DNA from: Halorubrum sp. JWXQ-INN 858
Lineage (GTDB): Archaea; Halobacteriota; Halobacteria; Halobacteriales; Haloferacaceae
Length of the DNA: 64,000 nt
Assembly (NCBI RefSeq): GCF_009806985.1
Contig: NZ_WUAX01000011.1
Coordinates: 1-64,000 of the forward strand
Direction: 5' to 3'
Shown: positions 24,809 to 33,416 of the stretch, piece by piece
Numbering within the stretch: position 1 is the stretch's first letter
Layout of the letters: each line of letters opens with the position of its first letter
Program-made: the position numbers and the translations under genes
The notes under the pieces: generated by a model
Told to the model about the DNA's origin: nothing
The model's database searches: none
The model's input: only the letters and a program-made list of their open reading frames with translations

Positions 24809-25351
24809 TCACCCGCCGTCCGCAACCGGGTCGTTATCGCCCTCGACCAGCCGGACGAACCGGTCGAGCGCGCGCTCACAGGTCGGAACGTACGCCGCGG
24901 CGACGACCGGCACCTCGATAACCACGCGGCATCGGTCGGGATCGTCGGCGTACGCGTCCACGCGATGGCCGGTCGCCGGCAACCCGGCGACCGTCCAGTC
25001 CCAGCGCCGGCCGTTGAAGCCGGTGACGCGGAACGGGAGCCACACGCCGCCGACTTCGACGCGTCCCCGCGTTCCCTCACGCACCCGGCGGTCGTCGCTC
25101 TCGACCCCGTCGATCGTCGGGCTCCACGACGGCCACGTCCGAGTGTCTCGGAGCGCCGCCGCGGCGACTTCCGGGGAAACGGCGGCGTCGCGGCCGACCT
25201 CGAAGCGAAGCCCGCGCCGCACACACGTGGGTCGGCCCTCTGAGGTGGGTCGGCCCTGGGGGGTGGGTCGGCCCTCGGAGGCGGGTCGGCCCTCGGACGT
25301 CGTCGGTTCGCGGTCGGAGGTGGTCACGACCCCGGTACGGGCCGGACGCAA
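24809..25351 (-). CDS. SRPBCC-family (START/polyketide-cyclase-like) protein
   Basis: A 180-residue protein. From about residue 45 it shows the SRPBCC lipid/small-ligand-binding pattern: CVRRGLRFEVGRDAAVSPEVAAAAL, TWPSWSPTIDGVES, GTRGRVEVGGVWLPFRVTGF and a long C-terminal helix (PTCERALDRFVRLVEG). The first 45 residues are a tail with four six-residue repeats (SEGRPT-like) encoded by 18-bp DNA units. GTG eight codons in, or a later codon, could be the true start. It has no signal peptide. Ligand unknown. Confidence 0.75.
   Translation of the reverse strand: MRPARTGVVTTSDREPTTSEGRPASEGRPTPQGRPTSEGRPTCVRRGLRFEVGRDAAVSPEVAAAALRDTRTWPSWSPTIDGVESDDRRVREGTRGRVEVGGVWLPFRVTGFNGRRWDWTVAGLPATGHRVDAYADDPDRCRVVIEVPVVAAAYVPTCERALDRFVRLVEGDNDPVADGG
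25227..25298. repeat. 18-bp in-frame tandem repeat (4 units) in the SRPBCC gene
   Basis: Units lie at 25227-25244, 25245-25262, 25263-25280 and 25281-25298, each a variant of GTGGGTCGGCCCTCGGAG. They encode the repeated hexapeptide of the N-terminal tail and keep the frame. Confidence 0.9.
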
Positions 25352-25447
25352 AAAAACCGGCCGCCGCCCTGACCTTATATGATATTAAGTGTCGTTATCA
25401 CCCCTGCCGAAGCCTTCATACGCGGGTGGACGGTAGCGGCGTGCAAG

Positions 25448-25564
25448 ATGACGAACGACGACGGCGACACGATGAAAGACGTCTCCCACACCGCACCGCA
25501 CGACACCTCCGCGAAGGCGGTGTGGGAGCGAGGACGACGACCGATCGAAGAGGACGAAGAATAG
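25448..25564 (+). CDS. Small acidic haloarchaeal protein (38 aa)
   Basis: A 38-residue protein beginning MTNDDGDTMKDVSHTAPHD and ending RRPIEEDEE, acidic and probably unstructured apart from a central AKAVWERG helix. The block MKDV-HTAP-D---VWERGR looks like a short conserved haloarchaeal family. TTATATGATATTAAG (25374-25388) is a likely promoter about 60 bases upstream. It precedes the ABC exporter operon but is separated by its own promoter. Function unknown. Confidence 0.55.
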   Translation: MTNDDGDTMKDVSHTAPHDTSAKAVWERGRRPIEEDEE

Positions 25565-25722
25565 GGCGGAGAATAGGACCCGATCTGCCGGCGCGGATCT
25601 CGTTTTCCACGTGCTGAGCCCGTTTCCGAACCGCTACGGAGCCGCTTTCACGTTTTTTGAGTCGTTCTCGACGCTGATAGCCGCGGCCGGAGCTTTAACC
25701 CGCGGCGAGGTCACGCTCGCGT

Positions 25723-26781
25723 ATGATCGAGGCGCGAGGGTTGGCGAAGACGTACGGCGACTTCGCGGCGGTCGTCGACAGCAGCTTTTCGGTCGACGAC
25801 GGCGAGGTGTTCGGGATCGTCGGCCCGAACGGGGCCGGCAAGACGACGACGCTGAAAACGCTCGCCGGGCTCATCGAGCCGACCGCCGGCGAGGCCCGCG
25901 TCGCCGGTTTCGACTGCGGGGACCCCGAGATGCGCCGCCGGCTCGGCTTCCTCCCGGAGGAGTCGCCGCTGTACGAGGGGATGACGCCGCTGTCGTACCT
26001 CCGCTTCTTCGCCGACCTGTACGACGTGCCGGGCGAGGTCGCCGACGAGCGCATCACGGCGGCGCTCGATCGGTTGGCCCTCGACCATCGGGAGCGTCGT
26101 CTCGGCGACCTCTCGAAGGGGATGAAACGGAAGGTCGCCATCGCGCGGTCGCTCGTCAACGACCCGGACGTGTTGATCTACGACGAGCCGGCCTCCGGGC
26201 TCGACCCGCTGACGACGAACGTCGTCCTGGAGTTCACTCGCGAGCTCAGCGCCGAGGGGAAGACCGTCGTCTTCTCCGCGCACAACCTGTACCACGTCGA
26301 GTCCGTCTGCGATCGGGTTATCATCATGAACGAGGGACGGATCGTCGCCCGCGGCAGCGTCGACGCGATCCGTGAGCGCCACGGCGAGACGACCTATCAC
26401 GTCGACACCGACGTCCCGGTCGACCTCCCGGAGGCCGCCGATGAGCGAACGGACGCGAGAACCGACGACACGGGAACGAACACGAGAACCCACGACACGG
26501 GAACGAACGCGGGAACCGACGACACGGGAACGAACGCAGAGGCCGCGGGCGACCGCTTCCGGACCGTCGTCGCGACGATGGACGCGGTCGAACGGGTCCG
26601 TGAACGCGCCGCCGCGAACGGCGGGAGGGTCGTCGACATCCGGACGGACGACCCGAGCCTCGAGGACGTCTTCCTCGACATCGTCGGGCAACCGATGCCG
26701 GGCCGACGGCGGCGCGGCGAGACGGAGTCGCCGACGACGGACACCGACGAGGGACCGAGCGCGGCGGAGGGAACGGAGTGA
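25723..26781 (+). CDS. ABC exporter ATP-binding protein
   Basis: A 352-residue ABC ATPase. Walker A GPNGAGKT is at 34-41, the signature DLSKGMKRK around residue 130, and Walker B with the D-loop LIYDEPASGLDP around 147-159. Residues 1-225 form the ATPase; the rest contains an Asp/Thr linker (about 245-272) made of three nine-residue repeats, then a small domain (TVVATMDAVERVRERAAANGGRVVDIRTDDPSLEDVFLDI) common in ABC-2 exporter ATPases. The ATG follows CTTTAACC by about 25 bases. It overlaps the next gene by four bases (GTGA), starting a three-gene operon with two permeases. Confidence 0.9.
   Translation: MIEARGLAKTYGDFAAVVDSSFSVDDGEVFGIVGPNGAGKTTTLKTLAGLIEPTAGEARVAGFDCGDPEMRRRLGFLPEESPLYEGMTPLSYLRFFADLYDVPGEVADERITAALDRLALDHRERRLGDLSKGMKRKVAIARSLVNDPDVLIYDEPASGLDPLTTNVVLEFTRELSAEGKTVVFSAHNLYHVESVCDRVIIMNEGRIVARGSVDAIRERHGETTYHVDTDVPVDLPEAADERTDARTDDTGTNTRTHDTGTNAGTDDTGTNAEAAGDRFRTVVATMDAVERVRERAAANGGRVVDIRTDDPSLEDVFLDIVGQPMPGRRRRGETESPTTDTDEGPSAAEGTE
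26458..26538. repeat. 27-bp in-frame tandem repeat (3 units) in the ABC ATPase gene
   Basis: Units lie at 26458-26484, 26485-26511 and 26512-26538, each containing CGACACGGGAACGAAC. They encode the nine-residue repeat RTDDTGTNT and variants in the linker after the ATPase core. Confidence 0.9.
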
Positions 26782-28862
26782 TCGGACGGCTCCGGCGGGT
26801 CCTCCGGATCGCTCGGTGGGAGGCGTCCGGCGTGACGGACGGGATCGACCGCGGGACCGCGGCCGCGGCGCTCGTGCTCCTGCTCGTCGCCGGCACCGTC
26901 GTCGGCGCGGGGCTCGCGGCGGGCGTCGCGGGCCTCGACGTCGACCGGGACGTCTACCGCGTCGGCGTCGACGCCGAGTCGCCGTACGCCGAGGCGGTCG
27001 CGGACGAGCCCGCCTTGACCCCCGTCGTGACCGATCGGGCGACGGCCGCGGGCGCGGGCGGCGGGAACGGGGTAGCGACCGACGGGAGCGCGAGCGGGAG
27101 CGACGGGACCGGGGACGCGGCCGGACCGACGCTCGGCGAGCACGTCGACCTGTTGGTCGTCCACGGCGACGCCGACCGGGTCGTCGTCCGGGCGGCCGAC
27201 TCTCCGAAGGGCGAGGCGGCGGCCGCGACGTTCCGCGAGGCGGTCGAGTCGCACAACGAGCGACGGATGGCCGCGGAGGGGAACCGAACCGCCGCGTTCC
27301 CGGTGACCGTCACGCTCCAGTACGTCGGGCGCACGGGCGGGCAGACGGACGAGGGGACGCTCGGGGTCGCGGACGGCGACGGAGCCGATGAGGGTGGGGA
27401 CGAGGCGGACGGAACCGACGAAGGAGGGGAAGCTGGGAGCGTGACGGGCGGCGAGGCGAGGGACGACGACGCGGATGACGACGCCGGCGGCGACGCGGAC
27501 GATGACCTCGCGGTCCCGTCGGTCGGCGGCGGCGTCTTCGGGGCCGGATCCGTCGGATCGCCGGGATCGATCACGCCGCCGTTCCCGTTCGCCTCGCTCG
27601 TGTTGGCGTTCGCCTTCCTCGTCCCGATGAACTTCCTCATCCAGGCGTACGGGTCCTCGATGCTCAACGAGCGGATCAACCGCCGCGGCGAGCTGCTGTT
27701 GGTCGCGCCGCTCGCGCCCGTCGACGTCGTCGCCGGGAAGACGCTCCCGTACGTCGCGGCCGCCGCCGCGGTGACCACGGTGGTCGCGCTGGCCGTCGGC
27801 GGCGGGGTCGTCTCCGTGCTCGCGGTGTTGCCGATCGCGGCGGCGTTCCTCGGCGCGACGTTCGTGGGCGCGATGTTCGCGCGGTCGTTCAAGGAGCTCA
27901 CGTTCGTCACGGTCGCGGTGAGCGTCCTGTTGACGACGTACGCGTTCGTCCCCGCCGTGTTCACGGACGTGACCCCGGTGGCGCTCATCTCGCCGCTGAC
28001 GCTCGTCGTCTTGGACCTGCAGGGCGAGGGCGTCTCGCTCGGCGCGTTCCTGTTCTCGACCGGCCCCGTCCTGCTGGCCGCCGGGCTGTTGTTCGCGCTC
28101 GGGGCCGGGGTGTACCGCGAGGAGGACCTGTTCACGCAGAAGCCGGTGCCGCGGAAGCTCCTCGACGCGCTCGCCGTCCGGCTCCGACCGCTCCCGCCGC
28201 CGGGACGGTCGACGCTCGGGCCTGCTGAGGCGTCCGGCTCGAGCGACGCGAGGGGATCGACCGACGCGTCCGGCTCGAGCGACGCGAAAGGATCGACCGA
28301 CGCGTCCGCCCGGACCCCGAACCGGCGCTCGTGGCTCCGAGGGTTCGCGACGGTCGCCGTCGTCACGGCGTGTACGATCCCGTTCGTCTTCGTCGCCGAG
28401 CTGCTTCTGGTCGCCGTGCTCTTCGCGCTGCCGGTCACCGTCTCGATCCCGACGCTGCTCGTCACGATCGCGTTCGTCGAGGAGGTCGCCAAGAGCCTCC
28501 ACCTGTACGCGGGCTTCGAGCGCGGGGTGTTCGCCCGGACCGACCACGTCGCGATCGGCGTCGGGCTCGCGTCGGGGATCGGCTTCTTCCTCGCCGAGAA
28601 GGCGACCGCGGTCGTCCACGCGATCGGGCTCACGGAGCTGTACGTCGGCCGCGCCGCGTTCGGGGCCGTCGCCGGTCTCGACTCGCTCCCGCCCGCGCTC
28701 GCGATCGGGCTGTTCCTCGCGCCGCTGGCCCTCCACGGCTTCGCCACCGTCGTCGCCGCGGTCGGCGCGAGCCGGGGTCGGACGTACTACGCGCTGACGC
28801 TCGCGGCGGCGACGGCGATCCACGCGGCGTACAACGTCGGGGTGGTGAGCCTTCATGGGTAG
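26778..28862 (+). CDS. ABC-2 type permease fused to a PrsW-like intramembrane protease
   Basis: A 694-residue two-part membrane protein with a GTG start inside the ATPase stop. The N-terminal part is an ABC-2 permease (NatB-like): one helix near 33-53, a large external region (about 55-265, acidic and Gly-rich after 200), then a helix cluster at 270-460. After a Ser/Asp linker with 36-bp repeats, residues about 515-694 form a second helix bundle with PrsW-type motifs: EEVAK (568-572), FFLAE (Glu607), His653 and HAAYN (682-686). PrsW proteins are glutamic intramembrane proteases. The fusion suggests that export and membrane proteolysis are linked. Catalytic activity is untested. Confidence 0.82.
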   Translation: MIGRLRRVLRIARWEASGVTDGIDRGTAAAALVLLLVAGTVVGAGLAAGVAGLDVDRDVYRVGVDAESPYAEAVADEPALTPVVTDRATAAGAGGGNGVATDGSASGSDGTGDAAGPTLGEHVDLLVVHGDADRVVVRAADSPKGEAAAATFREAVESHNERRMAAEGNRTAAFPVTVTLQYVGRTGGQTDEGTLGVADGDGADEGGDEADGTDEGGEAGSVTGGEARDDDADDDAGGDADDDLAVPSVGGGVFGAGSVGSPGSITPPFPFASLVLAFAFLVPMNFLIQAYGSSMLNERINRRGELLLVAPLAPVDVVAGKTLPYVAAAAAVTTVVALAVGGGVVSVLAVLPIAAAFLGATFVGAMFARSFKELTFVTVAVSVLLTTYAFVPAVFTDVTPVALISPLTLVVLDLQGEGVSLGAFLFSTGPVLLAAGLLFALGAGVYREEDLFTQKPVPRKLLDALAVRLRPLPPPGRSTLGPAEASGSSDARGSTDASGSSDAKGSTDASARTPNRRSWLRGFATVAVVTACTIPFVFVAELLLVAVLFALPVTVSIPTLLVTIAFVEEVAKSLHLYAGFERGVFARTDHVAIGVGLASGIGFFLAEKATAVVHAIGLTELYVGRAAFGAVAGLDSLPPALAIGLFLAPLALHGFATVVAAVGASRGRTYYALTLAAATAIHAAYNVGVVSLHG
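28230..28301. repeat. 36-bp in-frame tandem repeat (2 units) in the permease-PrsW linker
   Basis: Units lie at 28230-28265 and 28266-28301, followed by a partial third copy. They encode the Ser/Asp/Gly-rich hinge (ASGSSDARGSTD) exactly between the permease and protease halves. Confidence 0.85.
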
Positions 28863-29907
28863 CCGATTGACGGTCGCGAAACGCGAGCTGGCGGGGCTCA
28901 GAGCCGAGAAGACGATCTTGTTGGCGGTCGGGATCCAGCTGTTCATCGCCGCGTTCTCGTCGTTCCTCGTGGTCGGGCTCGTCTCGATGTACGACCCGGC
29001 CGGGCTCGACGGCGCGGAGATCGAGATCGCCGGGGCGGGCGAGTCGATCGACGACCTCGAACGCGCCGCCGCCGACGTTCCCGGCGCGTCGGTGACGCCG
29101 TACAACGACGTGCCGGCCGCCCGGGCGACGTTCGAGAACCGCGCCGCCGACGCGGTGGTGGTCGCGAATCCCGACGACGGCGGCGGGGTGTCGGTGGTCG
29201 TCACCGCGCCCGACTCGAGCGTCGAGACGACCGTGATCGTCGTCCAGCTGCGGGAGGTGTTGCGGAGCTACGAGTCGAACGAGCGGGCCGACCGGGCCGC
29301 GTTCCTCTCCGAGACGCCCCTCCCGCTGCCCGACCGGACCGGGTCCAGCCCGTACTTCACCTTCACGTACACCGTCCTGATCCCGCTTTTGGTGTTCCTC
29401 CCGGTGTTCGTCTCCGGGTCGATCGCCGTCGACTCGATCACCGAGGAGATCGACCGCGGCACCCTCGAACTGCTCCGCGTCGCGCCCGTGACCCTCGCGG
29501 AGATCGTCGACGGGAAGGCGATCGCGGCGGTCGTCATCGCCCCCGGACAGGCGCTGGCGTGGCTGCTCCTGTTGGGAGCGAACGGGACCCCCGTCGCCAA
29601 CGTCGGGCCGATCCTCCTGCTGATGACGGCGTTCACGACGCTCGTCGTCGGGCTCGCGGTCGCCATCGCGCTCGTCTCGCCGGACCGACGGGCGGCACAG
29701 CTGCTGTACTCGATCGCCGTGCTCGCGCTGTTCGGCGGGGCGACCGCGATGGCCGGCGGCCCGACGAACACGGTCGCGCGGCTGGCGATCGACAGCGCCG
29801 ACGCCGCGACGTTCCTCACGGTCGGCGTCTACGTCGCGCTCGCGGCCGCCACGTACCTCGGCGTCCGTCGGTTCGTCTCCGCTGGCGGGCTCGGAAGCGA
29901 GATCTGA
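28855..29907 (+). CDS. ABC-2 type permease (second exporter subunit)
   Basis: A 350-residue ABC-2 permease. One helix lies near the N-terminus (about 16-42), then an external domain of about 120 residues, then five or six helices between 160 and 345. Conserved pieces are EEIDRGTLELLRVAPVTLAEIVDGKAIA (about 196-223) and the paired GLAVAIALVSPDRRAAQLLYS. The ATG overlaps the end of the fusion gene by eight bases, so the three genes form one operon and the exporter is probably a heterodimer of this and the permease-PrsW protein. Cargo unknown. Confidence 0.88.
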   Translation: MGSRLTVAKRELAGLRAEKTILLAVGIQLFIAAFSSFLVVGLVSMYDPAGLDGAEIEIAGAGESIDDLERAAADVPGASVTPYNDVPAARATFENRAADAVVVANPDDGGGVSVVVTAPDSSVETTVIVVQLREVLRSYESNERADRAAFLSETPLPLPDRTGSSPYFTFTYTVLIPLLVFLPVFVSGSIAVDSITEEIDRGTLELLRVAPVTLAEIVDGKAIAAVVIAPGQALAWLLLLGANGTPVANVGPILLLMTAFTTLVVGLAVAIALVSPDRRAAQLLYSIAVLALFGGATAMAGGPTNTVARLAIDSADAATFLTVGVYVALAAATYLGVRRFVSAGGLGSEI

Positions 29908-29952
29908 CGGTGCGCCAGCCCGATCAAACCCGGGCAGGATCGAGCAGGCCCA

Positions 29953-30060
29953 TCAGGTCCGGTCGACCTGTCAGATCCGGTTAGCCAGTCAGATCCGGTC
30001 GACCTGTCAGATCCGGTTAGCCAGTCAGATCCGGTCGGCCGGTCAGATACGATCAGACCC
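29953..30060. repeat. 18-bp tandem repeat, six units, between convergent genes
   Basis: Six 18-base units lie at 29953-29970, 29971-29988, 29989-30006, 30007-30024, 30025-30042 and 30043-30060. They alternate between TCAGATCCGGTCGACCTG and TCAGATCCGGTTAGCCAG forms; the last is degenerate and includes the stop codon of the leftward MFS gene. No spacers, so not CRISPR. Confidence 0.9.
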
Positions 30061-31377
30061 CGTCGACGCCGGGGTGCCGGCCGTCCCGGTTCGAGCGGTG
30101 AGTGCTCGAACGACCGGGAACAACAGGAGGGCGATCAGGAACTCCAAGCCGCCGACGACGAGGAACGCCGGACGGTAGCCGAACGCGCCGGTCGCGCTCC
30201 CGCCGACGAGGAAGCCGGTGAGGAAGCCGAGCGAGCCGAACACGTTGAACAGTCCCATCGCCGCGCCGCGGGCGTCCGGGTCGACGAGGTCGGTGACGAG
30301 CGCCATCGTCGCCGGGGCCAGGAGCGCCCCGCACACCCCGACGAGCACCATCAACGCCGCCGCGAGGGGATAGATCGGGGCGAAGCCGACGGCGGCGATG
30401 ACGATCCCGTACGCGAGCGACCCGACGACGACGGGGACGAAGCGGCCGATCCGGTCCGAGAGCGCGCCGAACGGGGCCTGTAGCAGCGCGAACGGGAGGA
30501 AGAACAGCGCGAGCGTCGCGCCCGCGCCCGTCGCCGAGAGCCCGAACGTGGCCGGGTCCTGGAAGTAGAACACCCCGACGAGCGAGAAGAACCCGGCGGT
30601 GAGCCGGTCGACGAACCCGAACGCGAAGGGAACGAGCAGCGACGGGGTCGCTCGGACCCGGGCGAGCACGTCGCGGAACCCGACCGTGGACCGGCCGGCT
30701 CCGGCCCCGGAGGCGACTTCGGAGCCGGGGGCGGTCTCGGTGCTGGACCCGGAGACGACTTCGGAGTCGGAGCCGGCCGACTCGCGCCCGGAACCCCCGC
30801 GCGGTCCCGTGCGGCGGTCGTCGATGGTCGCCGCGAGCGCCCCGGCCGCGAACAGGACGACCGCACCGGCGTAAACGGGGTACAGCGGGTCGAGGTCCGC
30901 GAGCACGCCCCCGACCACGGAGCCGACCGCCGCGCCGAGCCCGATCGCGAGGCCGGCGGCCCCCATGTTGCGCCCGTGGCCGCCGCCAAGATCCATCAGG
31001 GTCGTGATCCCGAGCGAGAACGCGCCGATCGTGAACGCCCCGCCGACCGCGCGGACGACGAGGGCGGCGTCGAACCCCGCGCCGACCGCCGGCAGCGCCG
31101 CGAGCGCGAGGTACGAACACGCGCCGCCGACCGCGCCGGCGACGACGAGGGGCACCCGTCGCCCGAGCGCGTCGCTCGCGGCCCCCCAGACGACGGCGAA
31201 GGCGACGAAGGCGGCGAACTCGGCGACGAGGAACCACATCCCGGCGTCGATGCCGGCCGGCGCGCCGAGCGCGACCGTGAGCCCCGGCACCCCGGGGTAC
31301 AGGAGGACCTGTGAGACCAACACCGCGAGGACCACCGCCCCGAGCCGGCGACGGTCCCCCCGGTCGTCTCGTGTCAT
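30043..31377 (-). CDS. MFS transporter
   Basis: A 444-residue major facilitator with twelve predicted helices. The loop between helices 2 and 3 reads GAASDALGRRVPLVVAG, the MFS GxxxDrxGRr motif, and its counterpart in the second half is GALSDRIGRFVPVVVG. The central cytosolic loop (about residues 188-235) is Ser/Thr/Gly/Glu-rich and low in complexity. ATG 31377 is preferred: a TTTTCA box (minus strand, 31402-31408) lies about 27 bases upstream, whereas the GTG six codons earlier is not supported. Its substrate cannot be read from context; drug-efflux-type relatives are common. Confidence 0.88.
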   Translation of the reverse strand: MTRDDRGDRRRLGAVVLAVLVSQVLLYPGVPGLTVALGAPAGIDAGMWFLVAEFAAFVAFAVVWGAASDALGRRVPLVVAGAVGGACSYLALAALPAVGAGFDAALVVRAVGGAFTIGAFSLGITTLMDLGGGHGRNMGAAGLAIGLGAAVGSVVGGVLADLDPLYPVYAGAVVLFAAGALAATIDDRRTGPRGGSGRESAGSDSEVVSGSSTETAPGSEVASGAGAGRSTVGFRDVLARVRATPSLLVPFAFGFVDRLTAGFFSLVGVFYFQDPATFGLSATGAGATLALFFLPFALLQAPFGALSDRIGRFVPVVVGSLAYGIVIAAVGFAPIYPLAAALMVLVGVCGALLAPATMALVTDLVDPDARGAAMGLFNVFGSLGFLTGFLVGGSATGAFGYRPAFLVVGGLEFLIALLLFPVVRALTARTGTAGTPASTGSDRI

Positions 31378-31459
31378 CGTCGAGACAACGGACACGGGCG
31401 GTGAAAAGGGACGCGCTCCGGTGCGACCGACGACACGTCGTTTCGGGGTCGACGCGCGG

Positions 31460-32110
31460 CTACGACTGCGCGTCCGCGATCGCCGCGGCGACGGCGTCGG
31501 CGGACGCCCCGTCGACGGGGTCGCCGTTCACGTACACCGTCGGCGTGCTCTCCAGCCCGCGTGCGACGCCCTCCTCGCGGTCCGCGAGGATCGGGCCCTC
31601 GTAGGGGACGAACTCGGCGTCCGCGATCGCGGCACACGGGTCCGCGCCGGCCGCCTCCGCTGCCGCCCCGATCGCGTCGTGGCTGTAGCTCCCGTGGAAC
31701 TCGTACACCGCCGACGCGAACTCGAAGAACGCCTCGTCGCCCTCGCGGGCACCGACGCCGCGGGCCGCGCTCGCGACGGGCACCGCCCAGTCCTCGTCGA
31801 CGGGGATCGGGAAGTCCCAGTGCTCGTATCGGACCTCGCCGGTGTCGACGTGGGCCTCCCGGATCGTCGGGAACTCCTCGGCTTTGAACGTCGCACAGCC
31901 GCCACAGGTGAAGTCCTCGAACGTCTGGACGAGCACGTCGGAGTCCGGGTCGCCGAGGACGGGCCGGAAGTCGGTGTCCGGCGGCTCCGGCTCGTCCCGG
32001 TCGCAGTCGTAATCGGGCGTGTCCGGCGCGTCGTCTCCGAGACAGCCGGCCGCGCCGACGACGCCGACGGCACCGACCCCCGCGAGCACCGCTCGCCGCG
32101 TGTGTTCCAT
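31460..32110 (-). CDS. DsbA-like thioredoxin-fold lipoprotein
   Basis: A 216-residue thiol-disulfide oxidoreductase probably working outside the membrane. The signal MEHTRRAVLAGVGAVGVV with a twin arginine leads to the lipobox GAAGC (Cys23), so it is likely Tat-exported and lipid-anchored. The thioredoxin fold begins near residue 55, with active site FEDFTCGGC (Cys69, Cys72) and the cis-proline region ESTPTVYVNGD. The helical insert typical of DsbA lies between. ATG 32110 is chosen for the signal peptide. It is divergent from the DUF5779 gene. Confidence 0.88.
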   Translation of the reverse strand: MEHTRRAVLAGVGAVGVVGAAGCLGDDAPDTPDYDCDRDEPEPPDTDFRPVLGDPDSDVLVQTFEDFTCGGCATFKAEEFPTIREAHVDTGEVRYEHWDFPIPVDEDWAVPVASAARGVGAREGDEAFFEFASAVYEFHGSYSHDAIGAAAEAAGADPCAAIADAEFVPYEGPILADREEGVARGLESTPTVYVNGDPVDGASADAVAAAIADAQS

Positions 32111-32192
32111 GGCGCCGATCGGTTCGGGGCGCACTTAACCACACCGAGACCGCGGACCGAACGTTTTTGACGGCGTGTGGTGACGCTCCGGT

Positions 32193-32489
32193 ATGAGCGA
32201 GTGGGACCTCGACCTGCGGGACGCCGAAGAGCAGATGGAGGAGGCGTTCTCCGCGGGCGGCGACGTCGTTCTCGGCGTCCTCGACGGCACGACCGACCCC
32301 GAAGAGTGGGTCCGCAACGTCGACTACGGCAACACGCTCGTGTTGTCCATCGACGGCGACCTCAACGACCTCGCGGCGGGCTTCGCCCGCGAGGTGAAGG
32401 ACATGGGCGGCGAGCTGATGCACTTCCGCGGCTTCCTCGTCGTCACGCCGCCGGGGACGCGAATCGACACCGACCGGCTGAATCGCTGA
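32193..32489 (+). CDS. DUF5779 family protein
   Basis: A 98-residue soluble protein, MSEWDLDLRDAEEQMEEAFSAGGDVVLGVLDG at the start, then VRNVDYGNTLVLSIDGDLNDLAAGFAREVKDMGGELMHFRGFLVVTPPG split over the rest. The strand-helix pattern and these blocks match the haloarchaeal DUF5779 family as I recall it. A GTTTTTGAC box at 32162-32170 lies about 25 bases upstream, supporting a leaderless start. Function unknown; no membrane segment. The next gene, 117 bases downstream, has its own spacing and may be separately transcribed. Confidence 0.75.
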   Translation: MSEWDLDLRDAEEQMEEAFSAGGDVVLGVLDGTTDPEEWVRNVDYGNTLVLSIDGDLNDLAAGFAREVKDMGGELMHFRGFLVVTPPGTRIDTDRLNR

Positions 32490-32605
32490 CTGCTCCGCCG
32501 TTCCCGGCCGGCGGACCCGCGAGCGGTCGGACTCGCGAGCGGTCGGCCCGCAACCGCGACCGACCGGCGGGGAGGGTTGAAAAGCGTCCCGCCCGAACGG
32601 GGGAC

Positions 32606-33304
32606 ATGGAACTGAAGGAGGCCGGCGAGCCGGACGTATACGAGATCGACCGATTCGACGGCGGCGTCGGCTGGATCGCCTACCCCGGGGAGGCGATGGA
32701 GCGCGCGAGCCACGCGCTGGCCGTCCACAACGAGGAGGCCGACACCGACGACGTCTGGGTGATCGACCCCGTCGACGCGCCCGGAGTCGACGACCTGCTC
32801 GCGGAGCTCGGCGACGTCGCCGGCGTGGTCTGTGCGCTCGACCGGCACAAACGCGACTGCGCGGCAGTTGCGACCCGCCACGACGTCGCGGTCCACGTCC
32901 CGGAGTGGATGACTGGCGTCGCGGACGCGTTCGACGCGCCCGTCGAGCGGTTCGGCCGCCGGCTCGCGGACACGGGGTTTAAAACGATCCGGATCCGGAA
33001 CTCGACGGTTCCGCCGTGGCAGGAGGTCGGCCTCTTCGACGGGGAGACGCTCGTCGTCCCCGAGTCGCTCGGCTCGGCCGCCTACTTCCGCGGGGACCGC
33101 GAGCGGCTCGGCGTCCACCCGATGCTCCGGCTCACGCCGCCGCGGGCCGCGCTCTCGGGGCTGGGTCCCGAGCGCGTCCTCGTCGGCCACGGCGTCGGCG
33201 TCTTCGACGACGCGGCCGCCGCCGTCGAGGACGCGCTCGACGGCTCCCGCCGGAAGGCCCCCGGGCTCTACGCGAAGACCGTCCGCTCGATGATCGGGTT
33301 CTAG
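32606..33304 (+). CDS. Conserved haloarchaeal protein, possibly a degenerate MBL fold
   Basis: A 232-residue soluble protein starting MELKEAGEPDVYEIDRFDGGVGWIAY. The order of elements (DDVWVIDPVDAPGVDDLLAEL, VAGVVCALDRHKRDC, then HVPEWMTGVADAF and a late PERVLVGHGVGVF) resembles a metallo-beta-lactamase-like fold in which the HxHxDH metal motif is replaced by DRHKRD (79-84) while a C-terminal GH remains. It may therefore be a non-catalytic or altered member. This is a fold guess by eye. Start taken at the ATG after a GTTGAAAAG stretch; no partner gene is apparent. Confidence 0.6.
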   Translation: MELKEAGEPDVYEIDRFDGGVGWIAYPGEAMERASHALAVHNEEADTDDVWVIDPVDAPGVDDLLAELGDVAGVVCALDRHKRDCAAVATRHDVAVHVPEWMTGVADAFDAPVERFGRRLADTGFKTIRIRNSTVPPWQEVGLFDGETLVVPESLGSAAYFRGDRERLGVHPMLRLTPPRAALSGLGPERVLVGHGVGVFDDAAAAVEDALDGSRRKAPGLYAKTVRSMIGF

Positions 33305-33387
33305 CGGAGTCGGCGTCGAGGGGGTAGACAGGAGCGCCATCGAGGAGTTTCGGGCGGGATCGTGAGCGACGCCTCGCCGGCCGGCCC

Positions 33388-33394
33388 TTTTAAG
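33388..33394 (+). promoter_or_regulatory. TATA box deciding a GTG start
   Basis: TTTTAAG at 33388-33394 lies 23 bases before the GTG at 33417. An in-frame ATG at 33396 would sit directly against the box, upstream of the expected transcript start, so GTG is the better start. Confidence 0.5.
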
Positions 33395-33416
33395 CATGCG
33401 TCGCGTATCGGCGGCC

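Noticed and set aside
26397..29204. Very long open frame on the minus strand opposite the ABC exporter operon
   Set aside because: It is antisense to three overlapping genes with clear ABC motifs, its translation is Arg/Asp/Glu-rich low complexity, and GC-rich genes routinely create such mirror frames.
29953..30060. CRISPR array
   Set aside because: Units of 18 bases are contiguous, with no unique spacers and no cas genes in the window.
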